From: Kiritimatiellia bacterium
GTDB taxonomy: Bacteria; Verrucomicrobiota; Kiritimatiellia; RFP12; UBA1067
NCBI GenBank assembly: GCA_017648225.1
Contig: JAGCJE010000007.1
Coordinates: 1 to 12,077 of the forward strand
Length of the DNA stretch: 12,077 nt
Reading direction: 5' to 3'
Part shown: positions 4,596 through 12,048 of the stretch, one piece after another
Layout: every line of letters begins with the position of its first letter
Position numbering within the stretch: position 1 is the first letter of the stretch
The notes under the pieces: model-generated
Seen by the model: the letters and a program-made list of their open reading frames with translations, nothing else
Database searches by the model: none
Told to the model about the DNA's origin: nothing
Translations under genes and position numbers: made by a program

Positions 4596-7031
4596 TCAAT
4601 ATATCACACTTCTCAAACGTATTTTGCTCGTTTCGGATTCCTTTATGTCGACGGTCTTTTTAAGACGGATATCCGTGCTCGAGGAGCCGACGGAAAACGT
4701 AAACGCACCCCACTCGAACGACCATTTCATATCCTTGTCCAGAATCGAAAGATCGTCTTTAGAAAGCGCGAACGAAACCTTCTTCGATTCGCCGGGCTTT
4801 AGACTGATCTTCTCGAAACCCCTCAGAACCGAATCGTAGGTTATAACGCTCGAGTACTCGTCGCGGACGTAGAGCTGAACCACCTCCGCGCCTTCGCGCG
4901 CTCCGGTATTCTTAACCGTAAGCGACACTTCCACGAACGGTGAGGACGAATCCTTCGCGTAAGGATACCTGATTTTTAGATCGGAATACTCGAACGACGT
5001 GTACGAAAGACCGTGACCGAACGGGTAAAGCGGACCGATGACGCGCGTTCTGCCGCCGCCGTTCTTGCCGAGAATCCAATCCGGCTGGCCATTGTGGCTA
5101 CCCTTCTTATAAGGGAAGTTAAGCTCAATCTGGCCGATGCTTTTAGGGAACGTAACCGGGAGTTTGCCCGAAGGATTGGCTTTCCCGAGAAGGATGTCGG
5201 CTATCGCATAACCGCCGCGGCAATGAGGGAACCACGTCTCGAGGATAGCAGGTAGGTATTTATCCTCCCAGTTGACCGTAAGCGGCTGACCGTTGATCAA
5301 GACGAGAACAACCGGAACACCCGTCGCATAAAGACGCTGAAGAAGTTCGCGCTGACGACCCGGCAGATCGAGCGACGTGCGCGAACGGCCCTCGCCCGTG
5401 CGCCACTCGTCCTCGCCCATCACCGCAATAACGACGTCCGCACCCTTCGCCGCTGCTACGGCCTCGTTCATCATCGCGTTTTCCTTTTCGGTTATCGGCT
5501 CGGGAATTATTTCGCTGTACGGAAAGCCCGGATCGACCACATCGCATCCCTTGGAATAAACGACCTCACACTTTCCTTCAAGAGCGCTTTTAAGCCCGCC
5601 GAGAACAGTCACGGCCTCAAGCTCGTTCGGACCGTACCGGCTCGCCATGAAATTCGACTCATCCGCGAGCGGCCCCGTAACGAGAATCTTTTTCATCTCC
5701 GACGCATCGAGCGGCAGAATCCCGTCGTTCTTCAAAAGCACCACGCTCTCGCGGCCCATACGGTCGACAAAATCGAGATGCTTGTCGCATCCGACCTCTT
5801 TCTCCGCCGCGAGCGCGTCGGTAATGTAAGGATTGTCAAACAGTCCGAGCTTAAACTTCACTCTCAAGACGTCGCGCACACGTGCATCGACGACATCCAT
5901 CGAAAGGCGACCCGACTTCACAAGCTCTCGGATCGGCTCAACGAAATTCTCCGGCTGCTCGAAATTAGTCCAGACGTTAAGCCCAGCCTCATAGACGCGG
6001 CGTACACCGTCCTCCGGAGTAGGCGCAATGTTGTGCTTGTCGTGGACATACTCCACGGCGCCGGAGTCGCTCACCGCATAACCGTCAAACCCGTATTCGC
6101 CGCGCAAGATATCCTGCAAAAACCATTTGCTCGCGATCACGGGCTCGCCGTTCCAGTCGTTGTAGCTGATCATGACCTCCATCGGTTTGACGGCCTTGAT
6201 GACGCGCTTAAAGGGAGCGAGATGAATTTCATGGAGTTCACGCGGCGTGACGTGCGGATCCGTCCTACAGTCGCCGTCGCGACCGCCCTTCGGAACGCCG
6301 TATACGCCAAAATGTTTAAGGCACGAGGCCACTCCCTGAGATTGGATACCGCCGGACATCGCGACTCCGAGATCGCCTACATGATAAGGATCTTCGCCGT
6401 AGCACTCGAGCGTGCGTCCCCAGCGCTGATCGCGCGCTACGTCAAGAATCGGCGCATAGACGCTGTGATAGCCCAAAAGTTTCGCCTCACGGCCGACTAT
6501 CTCTCCAGCCTCGCGGACAAGGGCGCGATTCCAGGTGGATCCTATCGCGATCGGCGCGGGAAGCGGCGTCGCGCGCGAATGGTTGAGCCCGTGGATTCCC
6601 TCGTTCGTAAATTCGACGGGAATGCCGAGGCGCGTCTCTTCGATGAACCAGCGCTGGATCCTGTTGAGCGCGGCGACGTGATTCGTATACGAAAGAATCT
6701 TTTCACGATGAGCCTTAAGAGCGCGGCCGACGCCGTTCAACTCCTCGTCGATATTGGCGATGCCGTCCTTCCATACGCGGCGCTTCCACTCCGGCGAAGG
6801 CTCCGCCTCCTTGAGAACGCGCCCCGTTCCGTAGAGCGTCGCCATCTGGCACGTCTTCTCCTCGAGCGTCATCTGAGAAAGAAGATCCTCGATGCGCTCG
6901 TCTATCGGTCTTGACGAATCCTCGTAGACGTCCAATCGTCCGTTCTTATTGAAATCAATCCATGTCTCCGCACATGCGCAGAAGGCCATCATGCCAGAAA
7001 AGGCTCCTGCAACTAGAATTTTAGCAGTCAT
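4596..7031 (-). CDS. Secreted glycoside hydrolase family 3 beta-glycosidase (beta-glucosidase/xylosidase type)
   Basis: An 811-residue exported enzyme that should remove terminal beta-linked sugars from oligosaccharides. Residues 1-21 form a signal peptide ending in ACA before Glu22. Next comes an EF-hand-like loop, DFNKNGRLDVYE (26-37), then the GH3 N-terminal TIM barrel (about 45-410): DLLSQMTLEEK, NEGIHGL, APILDVARDQRWGR, CLKHFGVYG, and GFDGYAVSDSGAV with Asp322 as the expected nucleophile. The GH3 C-terminal sandwich domain (about 430-650) has VLLKNDGILPL and the ExxxSRxxLDLPGRQ segment that carries the usual acid/base region. A fibronectin-III-like domain closes the protein (about 700-770, PFGHGLSYTSFEY onwards). 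The ATG was chosen over a GTG one codon earlier because GGAG (7038-7041) is six bases from it and only three from the GTG. The gene has its own promoter. Exact sugar specificity cannot be read from the sequence. Confidence 0.95.
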   Translation of the reverse strand: MTAKILVAGAFSGMMAFCACAETWIDFNKNGRLDVYEDSSRPIDERIEDLLSQMTLEEKTCQMATLYGTGRVLKEAEPSPEWKRRVWKDGIANIDEELNGVGRALKAHREKILSYTNHVAALNRIQRWFIEETRLGIPVEFTNEGIHGLNHSRATPLPAPIAIGSTWNRALVREAGEIVGREAKLLGYHSVYAPILDVARDQRWGRTLECYGEDPYHVGDLGVAMSGGIQSQGVASCLKHFGVYGVPKGGRDGDCRTDPHVTPRELHEIHLAPFKRVIKAVKPMEVMISYNDWNGEPVIASKWFLQDILRGEYGFDGYAVSDSGAVEYVHDKHNIAPTPEDGVRRVYEAGLNVWTNFEQPENFVEPIRELVKSGRLSMDVVDARVRDVLRVKFKLGLFDNPYITDALAAEKEVGCDKHLDFVDRMGRESVVLLKNDGILPLDASEMKKILVTGPLADESNFMASRYGPNELEAVTVLGGLKSALEGKCEVVYSKGCDVVDPGFPYSEIIPEPITEKENAMMNEAVAAAKGADVVIAVMGEDEWRTGEGRSRTSLDLPGRQRELLQRLYATGVPVVLVLINGQPLTVNWEDKYLPAILETWFPHCRGGYAIADILLGKANPSGKLPVTFPKSIGQIELNFPYKKGSHNGQPDWILGKNGGGRTRVIGPLYPFGHGLSYTSFEYSDLKIRYPYAKDSSSPFVEVSLTVKNTGAREGAEVVQLYVRDEYSSVITYDSVLRGFEKISLKPGESKKVSFALSKDDLSILDKDMKWSFEWGAFTFSVGSSSTDIRLKKTVDIKESETSKIRLRSVIY

Positions 7032-7062
7032 CACATACTCCTTTGTTCTCTAAAGTTAAACA

Positions 7063-7092
7063 ATTATAACACAATCACACATAGCCACACAA
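7063..7092 (-). promoter_or_regulatory. Promoter of the GH3 gene
   Basis: TTGTGT (7092-7087), an 18-base spacer and a perfect TATAAT (7068-7063) on the minus strand. Transcription would start near 7056 and leave an untranslated leader of about 25 bases holding AAAGGAG. It starts 16 bases after the histidine kinase stop, so the glycosidase need not depend on the upstream operon. No terminator is visible between them. Confidence 0.6.
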
Positions 7093-7107
7093 ACTGTCAC
7101 ACCAAGA

Positions 7108-8298
7108 TCAAGCGTTATCGCCCTGAGTGTCGCGGGCGCTATTAAGGGTGAGCGTAAAAACGCAGCCGCGCGGCTTATTCGCCCTAACGGACAATCCGCC
7201 GCCCATCGCCTCAGCGAACTCCTTGGCCGTAGGCAGCCCGATACCGAAGCCGCCTTTCCCGGAAACAAGAACTGTCTTCGCCCTGTAATAACGGTCGAAG
7301 GCCTTTCGCATTTCTTTAGAGGTCATTCCCTGCCCCTCGTCCGCAAACTTTACCTCGATAAACTCATCCTTCGCGCTGACGATAACCTCAACCTTGCCGT
7401 GAGGCGCGGCATATTTAAGGTCATTTCCGAGGAGATTCCAGATTATCTGCACCGCCATCGTCTCATCACCCGTTACGAATATGGGCCCCTCGCAGGGAAC
7501 ACCTTCGCCGCGCCGAAACGGAACGTCTCTACCGTCGAAAATATCGCGGTAATCCTCCCTGAAAAGAGAATATGCCTCTTCATACGCCTTAACGAGATCG
7601 AATTTTTCAATCCCCGCCTTCGGACGCTTGCCGCCGAGACGCAAAAAGTCCTTGATATTGGCAACAAGGCGCATCATCCTCTCACAAAGCGTCAGCGCTT
7701 CGGCATCGTTCTTACCGATCATATACCGCATCGCAACAAGCGGCGTAGTAAGATCATGCGCTGTCGCCGCCATAAAATCGTCGCGAGTGCGGATGTAATC
7801 TACAAAAAACTTAACGCCCGCTGCAGTAGTGAAAACAAGACCGAAGAAAACGACCAGCCCGACTACAAGGATCATATCGGTCCTGCTGCTCTTCTCGACA
7901 TCGGTGATCGCGGCGAAAACCAGCGAATCGTCTTTGCCCGTGGAACGCTTCCATACAAGCCTCCCCTCGGCCGTATCCCGCCAGCCCCACATAGTCTTTC
8001 GCTTTGTTCCATCGACGGGATCCATGCTTTTCCATGTGCTGTCCGGCGGAAAAACCTTCTCCCACTTTTTATCTCCGCTAATAACGCCTTCGCCCTTCTT
8101 CCAGACGAAATCCTCTTTCCCTGACGACTCCACATAATCGGAAAAACGTTCCAGATTTTCTAAATATCGCTCCTCTTCTTCTTGTACCATTTCCGGATAG
8201 TCGGTCATGAAAAAGTACGCGCCCATGACAAAGGCGACGCAAGTCGGAAGGCAAAGGAACACCACCGAGCGCCAGAAACTGGAATTACCGGTTTTCAT
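7108..8298 (-). CDS. Membrane sensor histidine kinase
   Basis: A 396-residue two-component sensor kinase. Two membrane helices (about 12-31 and 142-166) flank a periplasmic sensor region of about 110 residues with six tryptophans (66, 79, 89, 104, 106, 116) and no family I recognise. The dimerisation domain follows without an obvious HAMP domain and carries the phospho-acceptor in AHDLTTPL (His181). The ATP-binding domain has the N box NLLGND (288-293), G1 box DEGQGM (320-325) and G2 box GGFGIGL (349-355). The start codon overlaps the stop of the ELM1-family gene by one base (TAATG), so translation is coupled. No response regulator lies in the window, so the partner is encoded elsewhere. It is the last gene of the nrnA unit. 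Confidence 0.93.
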   Translation of the reverse strand: MKTGNSSFWRSVVFLCLPTCVAFVMGAYFFMTDYPEMVQEEEERYLENLERFSDYVESSGKEDFVWKKGEGVISGDKKWEKVFPPDSTWKSMDPVDGTKRKTMWGWRDTAEGRLVWKRSTGKDDSLVFAAITDVEKSSRTDMILVVGLVVFFGLVFTTAAGVKFFVDYIRTRDDFMAATAHDLTTPLVAMRYMIGKNDAEALTLCERMMRLVANIKDFLRLGGKRPKAGIEKFDLVKAYEEAYSLFREDYRDIFDGRDVPFRRGEGVPCEGPIFVTGDETMAVQIIWNLLGNDLKYAAPHGKVEVIVSAKDEFIEVKFADEGQGMTSKEMRKAFDRYYRAKTVLVSGKGGFGIGLPTAKEFAEAMGGGLSVRANKPRGCVFTLTLNSARDTQGDNA

Positions 8299-9245
8299 TA
8301 AAGTCCCAGAAGGTTTTTAGCGCGCGCTATCTCGCCCGAAAGATCGACTTTACGGCCTCCGTCGACATACCCGTTTTCACGGAGCGTCTCGACGAAACGG
8401 CGGAACTTGTGAAGCCCCGGCTTCAGATTGTCGAGCGCATAAACTTCAGCGCCGCCGCAGGTCGCGGCTTCAGAAAGCATTCCCGTCGATTCGGCCGTGA
8501 CAAAAAGTCGGCTCGCGAGCGCGACAAAGGCGGGAATCGGATTGAAATGATCCTTGGAATAAATAAGTTTATAATCCCACGGGTACGACTCGACCAGCGC
8601 CTCGACGTCGGCCGGCGTGCGCCGCGAGGTCGTAACCCACTTCTCGCAATCGCCCGCTTCGGCAAAAATCTCATCTAGCCGGTCCTTCATCCATCCGGCG
8701 GTCATCGTCGAACACTTGTTGGGTCCGCCTATGATGACGGCGAGTGCGGGCCTGCCGGATATCGTATGCCTTTTTCCGAACGCCTTGACACCCTCTTCGT
8801 AAAATGCGGCATCGTTCGAAACCAGATTGGCGGGAATTCTGATTACGTTCGAAAGATCTTCGGGGTTGTCGAACGACGGCGCCATGATGCAGTCGAACGA
8901 CTTAAGGCGATAGCCTCGCGGATACAGGACGACCGCGCACTTTACGCCGAGCGTGCGGGCGAGCGATTTCGCGGGATAGAAAGTCCCGCTCCCCGTGCCT
9001 ATTACGACAGCGGGCTTAAATCCGCCGTTTTTCAATTCTGAAACGTCACGGGCGTCGGAGGAAAATCCCCAAAGCCACCGCGCGTTGACGCCGATTTTAT
9101 CGAAAAGATACGAAAGCGCCTTGTGGAATTTGGATATGAAACGGACGGGCGCGATTTCATAATCCAAGCCCAGCGTGCGGGCGAGAGCCTTCGACTGGTT
9201 CTCGTGCCCCGCCTTGCCGTCGGTCAAAATCAGCGCTTTAGCCAT
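8298..9245 (-). CDS. ELM1/GtrOC1-family protein (putative nucleoside-diphosphate-sugar-binding GT-B fold)
   Basis: A 315-residue protein of the family named after plant mitochondrial fission factor ELM1, which is common in bacteria. The N-terminal DGKAGHENQ (9-17) is the family hallmark. Further matches are the ARWLWG segment, the VVIGTGSGTFYPA glycine-rich turn, VVLYPRGYRLKSFDCIMAPSFD, the IGGPNKCS motif, TTSRRTP, and VTAESTGMLSEAATCG near residue 255. The fold resembles GT-B glycosyltransferases, and bacterial members often lie near cell-envelope sugar genes, but the reaction is not established. The start has GGAG five bases upstream. It follows nrnA by 19 bases and overlaps the kinase start, so the three are very probably one operon. 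A soluble cytoplasmic or membrane-associated location is expected, since there is no signal peptide. Confidence 0.85.
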   Translation of the reverse strand: MAKALILTDGKAGHENQSKALARTLGLDYEIAPVRFISKFHKALSYLFDKIGVNARWLWGFSSDARDVSELKNGGFKPAVVIGTGSGTFYPAKSLARTLGVKCAVVLYPRGYRLKSFDCIMAPSFDNPEDLSNVIRIPANLVSNDAAFYEEGVKAFGKRHTISGRPALAVIIGGPNKCSTMTAGWMKDRLDEIFAEAGDCEKWVTTSRRTPADVEALVESYPWDYKLIYSKDHFNPIPAFVALASRLFVTAESTGMLSEAATCGGAEVYALDNLKPGLHKFRRFVETLRENGYVDGGRKVDLSGEIARAKNLLGL

Positions 9246-9264
9246 CGTTACTCCTTATAAAGCG

Positions 9265-10266
9265 TTACCTGCGGGAGGCTTCTTTAAGCATTTCCTTGAC
9301 CGCCGCGCGGACCTTTCGCTTGGCGATATTCATCGTTCCTGTAATCGTGCAACCTGCGGCCTTGCGGTGACCGCCGCCGCCGAACTTCTTCGCCAGCTCC
9401 GTCGCGTCCCAATCGCCGCGCGTCCGTATCGAGCAACGGACCTCCTTTGTACGGTCGGGAATCTGATAGAAAAAGAGCGCGATTTCATTTCTGACGACGC
9501 TCCTCGGAATCTCAATTATATCTTCGGCGTTCGCCTTTGTTCCGCGCACAGAGCGGAAGTCGTCGCGCGTAAGCGTAACTTCGGCGACCTTTCTGTTTTT
9601 CCAGACATGCAGCGAACGCCATGCGATGCGCTTAAGCTCGATAGCCTTGCGCGAAAACATCCCGTAGATGACGTCGTTGAAAAACGCGGTTCTGACTCCG
9701 TGTTTAAGGAGATCGCCGGCCGCGCGCAATGTCGCCGGGCGCGTCGAATCGTATGCAAAGCGCCCAGTATCGGTAATCATCGCGACCCACAGGGCCTCGG
9801 CGGAAACCTTGTCGAGTTTCCATTCCATCCACTTTGCAAAACGCCACACGAGCTCCCCGGCCGAAGAAGCCTCGGCATCAAGGAGACAGGCCTCTGCGAA
9901 CGATCCGTCGTTGGTTACGTGGTGATCGATGCAGACGCACGGCAGTTTCTCCGCAAACGGCCTAACCTCGGGCGGAAGGCGTGATATATCGCCGCAGTCA
10001 ACGGCGATGAAAAGATCAAACTTCTGGCGCTTAAGCTTCCTGAGATGAATAATATCTTCAACGCCGTCGAGAATCTTCAATTTGCCGAGCGCATTCAAAT
10101 CAGCCGCGGCGAACGCAGGATGCCCCGCCGCCGTAAGAAGACGGGCAAGCGCGATCATAGACCCCAGAGAATCCCCGTCGGGACTCAAATGTCCCGAAAT
10201 GAGAATTCTGGAAGACGACTCAATCGCCTTCTTTATCGCGCCATAGATTGCTCTATCTTTATTCAT
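9265..10266 (-). CDS. nrnA: DHH/DHHA1 phosphoesterase, NrnA-type oligoribonuclease / pAp phosphatase
   Basis: A 333-residue cytoplasmic enzyme of the family that degrades nano-RNA to mononucleotides and often also hydrolyses 3'-phosphoadenosine 5'-phosphate or cyclic dinucleotide products. The DHH domain shows SGHLSPDGDSLGS (24-36; metal ligands His26, Asp30, Asp32), AVDCGD (88-93), the DHH motif itself (114-116) and ITDTGRF (164-170). The C-terminal DHHA1 domain carries the RNA-binding loop KKFGGGGHRKAAG (293-305). Length and motif order match NrnA rather than the longer RecJ. There is no Shine-Dalgarno sequence before the ATG, while a near-consensus promoter ends ten bases upstream, which points to a leaderless mRNA. 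It heads the nrnA, ELM1-family, histidine kinase unit. Which of the possible substrates it uses cannot be told. Confidence 0.92.
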   Translation of the reverse strand: MNKDRAIYGAIKKAIESSSRILISGHLSPDGDSLGSMIALARLLTAAGHPAFAAADLNALGKLKILDGVEDIIHLRKLKRQKFDLFIAVDCGDISRLPPEVRPFAEKLPCVCIDHHVTNDGSFAEACLLDAEASSAGELVWRFAKWMEWKLDKVSAEALWVAMITDTGRFAYDSTRPATLRAAGDLLKHGVRTAFFNDVIYGMFSRKAIELKRIAWRSLHVWKNRKVAEVTLTRDDFRSVRGTKANAEDIIEIPRSVVRNEIALFFYQIPDRTKEVRCSIRTRGDWDATELAKKFGGGGHRKAAGCTITGTMNIAKRKVRAAVKEMLKEASRR

Positions 10267-10275
10267 AAGTTGTGA

Positions 10276-10305
10276 ATTATATCAAAAAGCGGACGCTTTA
10301 TGCAA
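10276..10305 (-). promoter_or_regulatory. Promoter of the nrnA operon, implying a leaderless start
   Basis: TTGCAT (10305-10300), an 18-base spacer and a perfect TATAAT (10281-10276) on the minus strand. Counting the usual six to seven bases puts the transcript start near 10269-10270, only about three bases before the ATG at 10266. The spacer also contains the short hairpin that may end uxaC transcription. Confidence 0.6.
10284..10299 (-). terminator. Possible weak terminator of uxaC
   Basis: On the minus strand AAAGC-GTCC-GCTTT is followed by further T residues (five to six T in a row in total, counting the stem end). It lies ten bases after the uxaC stop codon. The stem is only five to six pairs, so efficiency would be low, and it sits inside the spacer of the nrnA promoter. 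Confidence 0.3.
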
Positions 10306-10308
10306 AAC

Positions 10309-11724
10309 TCACAACCCGAAACCGAAGTACTTATTCGTATTGTTAAACGAAATATCCTGAACGATCTTGCCAAGCGTCTTATAGTCCGCGATAACTTCTC
10401 CGTTCTCCACCCACTTTCCGATAAGATTGCAGAGAATACGGCGGAAGTATTCGTGCCTGGCGTACGACAGGAACGAACGCGAGTCGGTCAGCATTCCGAC
10501 AAAGCCCGCGAGAGAACTTAAATTCGCAAGGTCCACAAGCTGCTTCTCCATACCCGTCTTGTGGTCGTTGAACCACCACGCCGAACCGATCTGGATGCGC
10601 TGGGGGAATGTGCCGTTCGACTGGAAGCAACCGGCGATCGAGCCCATAATCTCGTTATCGTTCTGATTGAGAGAATAGAGAATAACCTTAGGCATCTTAC
10701 CCGTCTGTTCAAAAGCATTAAGAAGATTGGCGAGAGCCTTGGCGCCGCGCGTATCACCCACGGCGTCAAAACCGGTATCAGGCCCAAGTTCAGCCATCAT
10801 CTTGTCGGAATTGTCGCGAATGCAGCCGTAGTGAAGCTGCATAACCCAATCGCGCGCAGCATATTCGCCGGCTAGATACTTCAAAACAGCGGTGCGGAAC
10901 TTATCGCCCGTAGCGACATCGATTTTCGCGCCTTTCCTGCCCGCGGCGAGAATCGCGTCCAGCTCCTTATCCGTCGCCTCGGCATAGACGGCGTAATCGA
11001 GCCCATGGTCGGAAACCTTGCATCCCTTCGATGCGAAAAATTCAATTCGCTCGCCGAGAGCCTTTTTAAGATCGGCGAATTTTGAAATCTTGAATCCGAC
11101 AACCTTCTCGAGCTTTTTGATATAGTCGGCAAAGGGCTTTTTATCGACGTTGAACGCCTTGTCGGGACGAAACGCTGGGAGGACTTTCACCTTGCACTTC
11201 TTATCGGCAACGATCTTATCGTGCCACTCAAGCGTATCAACGGGATCGTCAGTCGTACAAATAAGCTTAACTTTAGACTGATCGATTATGCCGCGGACCG
11301 ACATCGACTTTTTGGAGAGAGTCTTGTTGCACTTATCGTAGATTTTCTTCGCGGACGATTCGTCGAGCTGCTCGGTCACGCCGAAATAGTTCTTAAGCTC
11401 AAGATACGTCCAATGGTAAAGAGGATTGCCGATAAGTTTAGGAAGCGTAGCCGCCCACGCCTTGAACGCCTTATACGGATCGGAGAATCTCGATCCGGTA
11501 ACGGAATCCTCCTGAAAACCGCAAGTACGCATCTGGCGCCACTTGTAATGATCGCCCCCGAGCCAAACCTCCGTAATCGTCTTATACCGACGGTCTTCTG
11601 CAATGTCTTTAGGGTCGATGTGGCAATGATAATCGATAATCGGCATTTTCGCGGCATACTCGTGATACAGTTTCTTTGCCGCAGCCGTCTCCAGCAGAAA
11701 ATCCTTGTCTAAAAACTTTTTCAT
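10309..11724 (-). CDS. uxaC: Glucuronate isomerase (uronate isomerase)
   Basis: A 471-residue enzyme, matching the family length, that converts D-glucuronate to D-fructuronate and D-galacturonate to D-tagaturonate at the head of the hexuronate pathway. It belongs to the amidohydrolase-like TIM barrels. Seen: the N-terminal MKKFLDKDFLLET, the metal-site motif DYHCH (31-35), the WLGGDHYKWRQMR segment, LICTTDDP, AFRPD, SDHGLDYAV, MQLHYG, IGSAWWFNDHKTGM, GMLTDSRSFLSYARHEYFRRILC. The ATG is fixed by GGAGG (11730-11734) five bases upstream; a longer in-frame reading would run into the terminator and tRNA-Phe and is not real. No other uronate pathway gene (uxuA, uxuB, kdgK) lies in the window. It sits directly downstream of the tRNA terminator, with no room for its own promoter in the gap. 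Confidence 0.97.
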   Translation of the reverse strand: MKKFLDKDFLLETAAAKKLYHEYAAKMPIIDYHCHIDPKDIAEDRRYKTITEVWLGGDHYKWRQMRTCGFQEDSVTGSRFSDPYKAFKAWAATLPKLIGNPLYHWTYLELKNYFGVTEQLDESSAKKIYDKCNKTLSKKSMSVRGIIDQSKVKLICTTDDPVDTLEWHDKIVADKKCKVKVLPAFRPDKAFNVDKKPFADYIKKLEKVVGFKISKFADLKKALGERIEFFASKGCKVSDHGLDYAVYAEATDKELDAILAAGRKGAKIDVATGDKFRTAVLKYLAGEYAARDWVMQLHYGCIRDNSDKMMAELGPDTGFDAVGDTRGAKALANLLNAFEQTGKMPKVILYSLNQNDNEIMGSIAGCFQSNGTFPQRIQIGSAWWFNDHKTGMEKQLVDLANLSSLAGFVGMLTDSRSFLSYARHEYFRRILCNLIGKWVENGEVIADYKTLGKIVQDISFNNTNKYFGFGL

Positions 11725-11744
11725 ATCATCCTCCGTCGCAAAAC

Positions 11745-11770
11745 AAAAAAAACTCGGACATCTCCGAGTT
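11745..11770 (-). terminator. Intrinsic terminator of the tRNA array
   Basis: On the minus strand AACTCGGA-gatg-TCCGAGTT (11770-11751) is a perfect eight-pair stem with a four-base loop, running directly into a T-tract (TTTTTTTT, 11752-11745). It begins 13 bases after the 3' end of tRNA-Phe and ends 10 bases before the uxaC Shine-Dalgarno sequence. Confidence 0.9.
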
Positions 11771-11782
11771 TGACGTATAATT

Positions 11783-11858
<76 letters not shown>

Positions 11859-11875
11859 ACAGTATAGGTTGGAAA

Positions 11876-11951
11876 TGGTAGGAGCACAGGGATTCGAACC
11901 CTGGACCCAGTGATTAAGAGTCACTTGCTCTACCAGCTGAGCTATGCTCCC
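11876..11951 (-). tRNA. tRNA-Lys (anticodon CTT)
   Basis: A 76-base cloverleaf with encoded CCA. Acceptor GGGAGCA pairs with TGCTCCT, the first pair being G-U. D arm GCTC/GAGC, anticodon stem AGTGA/TCACT with loop CTCTTAA giving anticodon CTT for AAG codons, T arm CAGGG/CCCTG with TTCGAAT. Located 21 bases after tRNA-Gly. Confidence 0.97.
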
Positions 11952-11972
11952 ATTTCACTGCCTCGGATTGAT

Positions 11973-12048
11973 TGGAGCGAGCTAAGGGACTCGAACCCTC
12001 GACAACCACCTTGGCAAGGTGGCACTCTACCAACTGAGTTAAGCTCGC
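11973..12048 (-). tRNA. tRNA-Gly (anticodon GCC)
   Basis: A 76-base cloverleaf with encoded CCA. Acceptor GCGAGCT/AGCTCGC is fully paired, D arm ACTC/GAGT, anticodon stem CCACC/GGTGG with loop TTGCCAA giving anticodon GCC, T arm GAGGG/CCCTT (closing G-T pair) with TTCGAGT. It is the first tRNA seen in this array; only 29 bases of upstream DNA remain in the window, so a promoter or further tRNAs may lie outside. Confidence 0.97.

Noticed and set aside
5778..6914. Long plus-strand open frame of 378 codons opposite the GH3 gene
   Set aside because: It is antisense to the conserved catalytic barrel, has no domain or ribosome binding site, and is a by-product of G+C-rich codon use in the minus-strand gene.
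7399..8124. Plus-strand open frame of 241 codons opposite the histidine kinase
   Set aside because: It is a shadow of the kinase gene, with no motif and no initiation signal.
9175..9984. Plus-strand open frame of 269 codons opposite nrnA
   Set aside because: It lies over the DHH and DHHA1 coding sequence, which is clearly conserved on the minus strand; the translation is Arg/Cys-rich without any recognisable domain.
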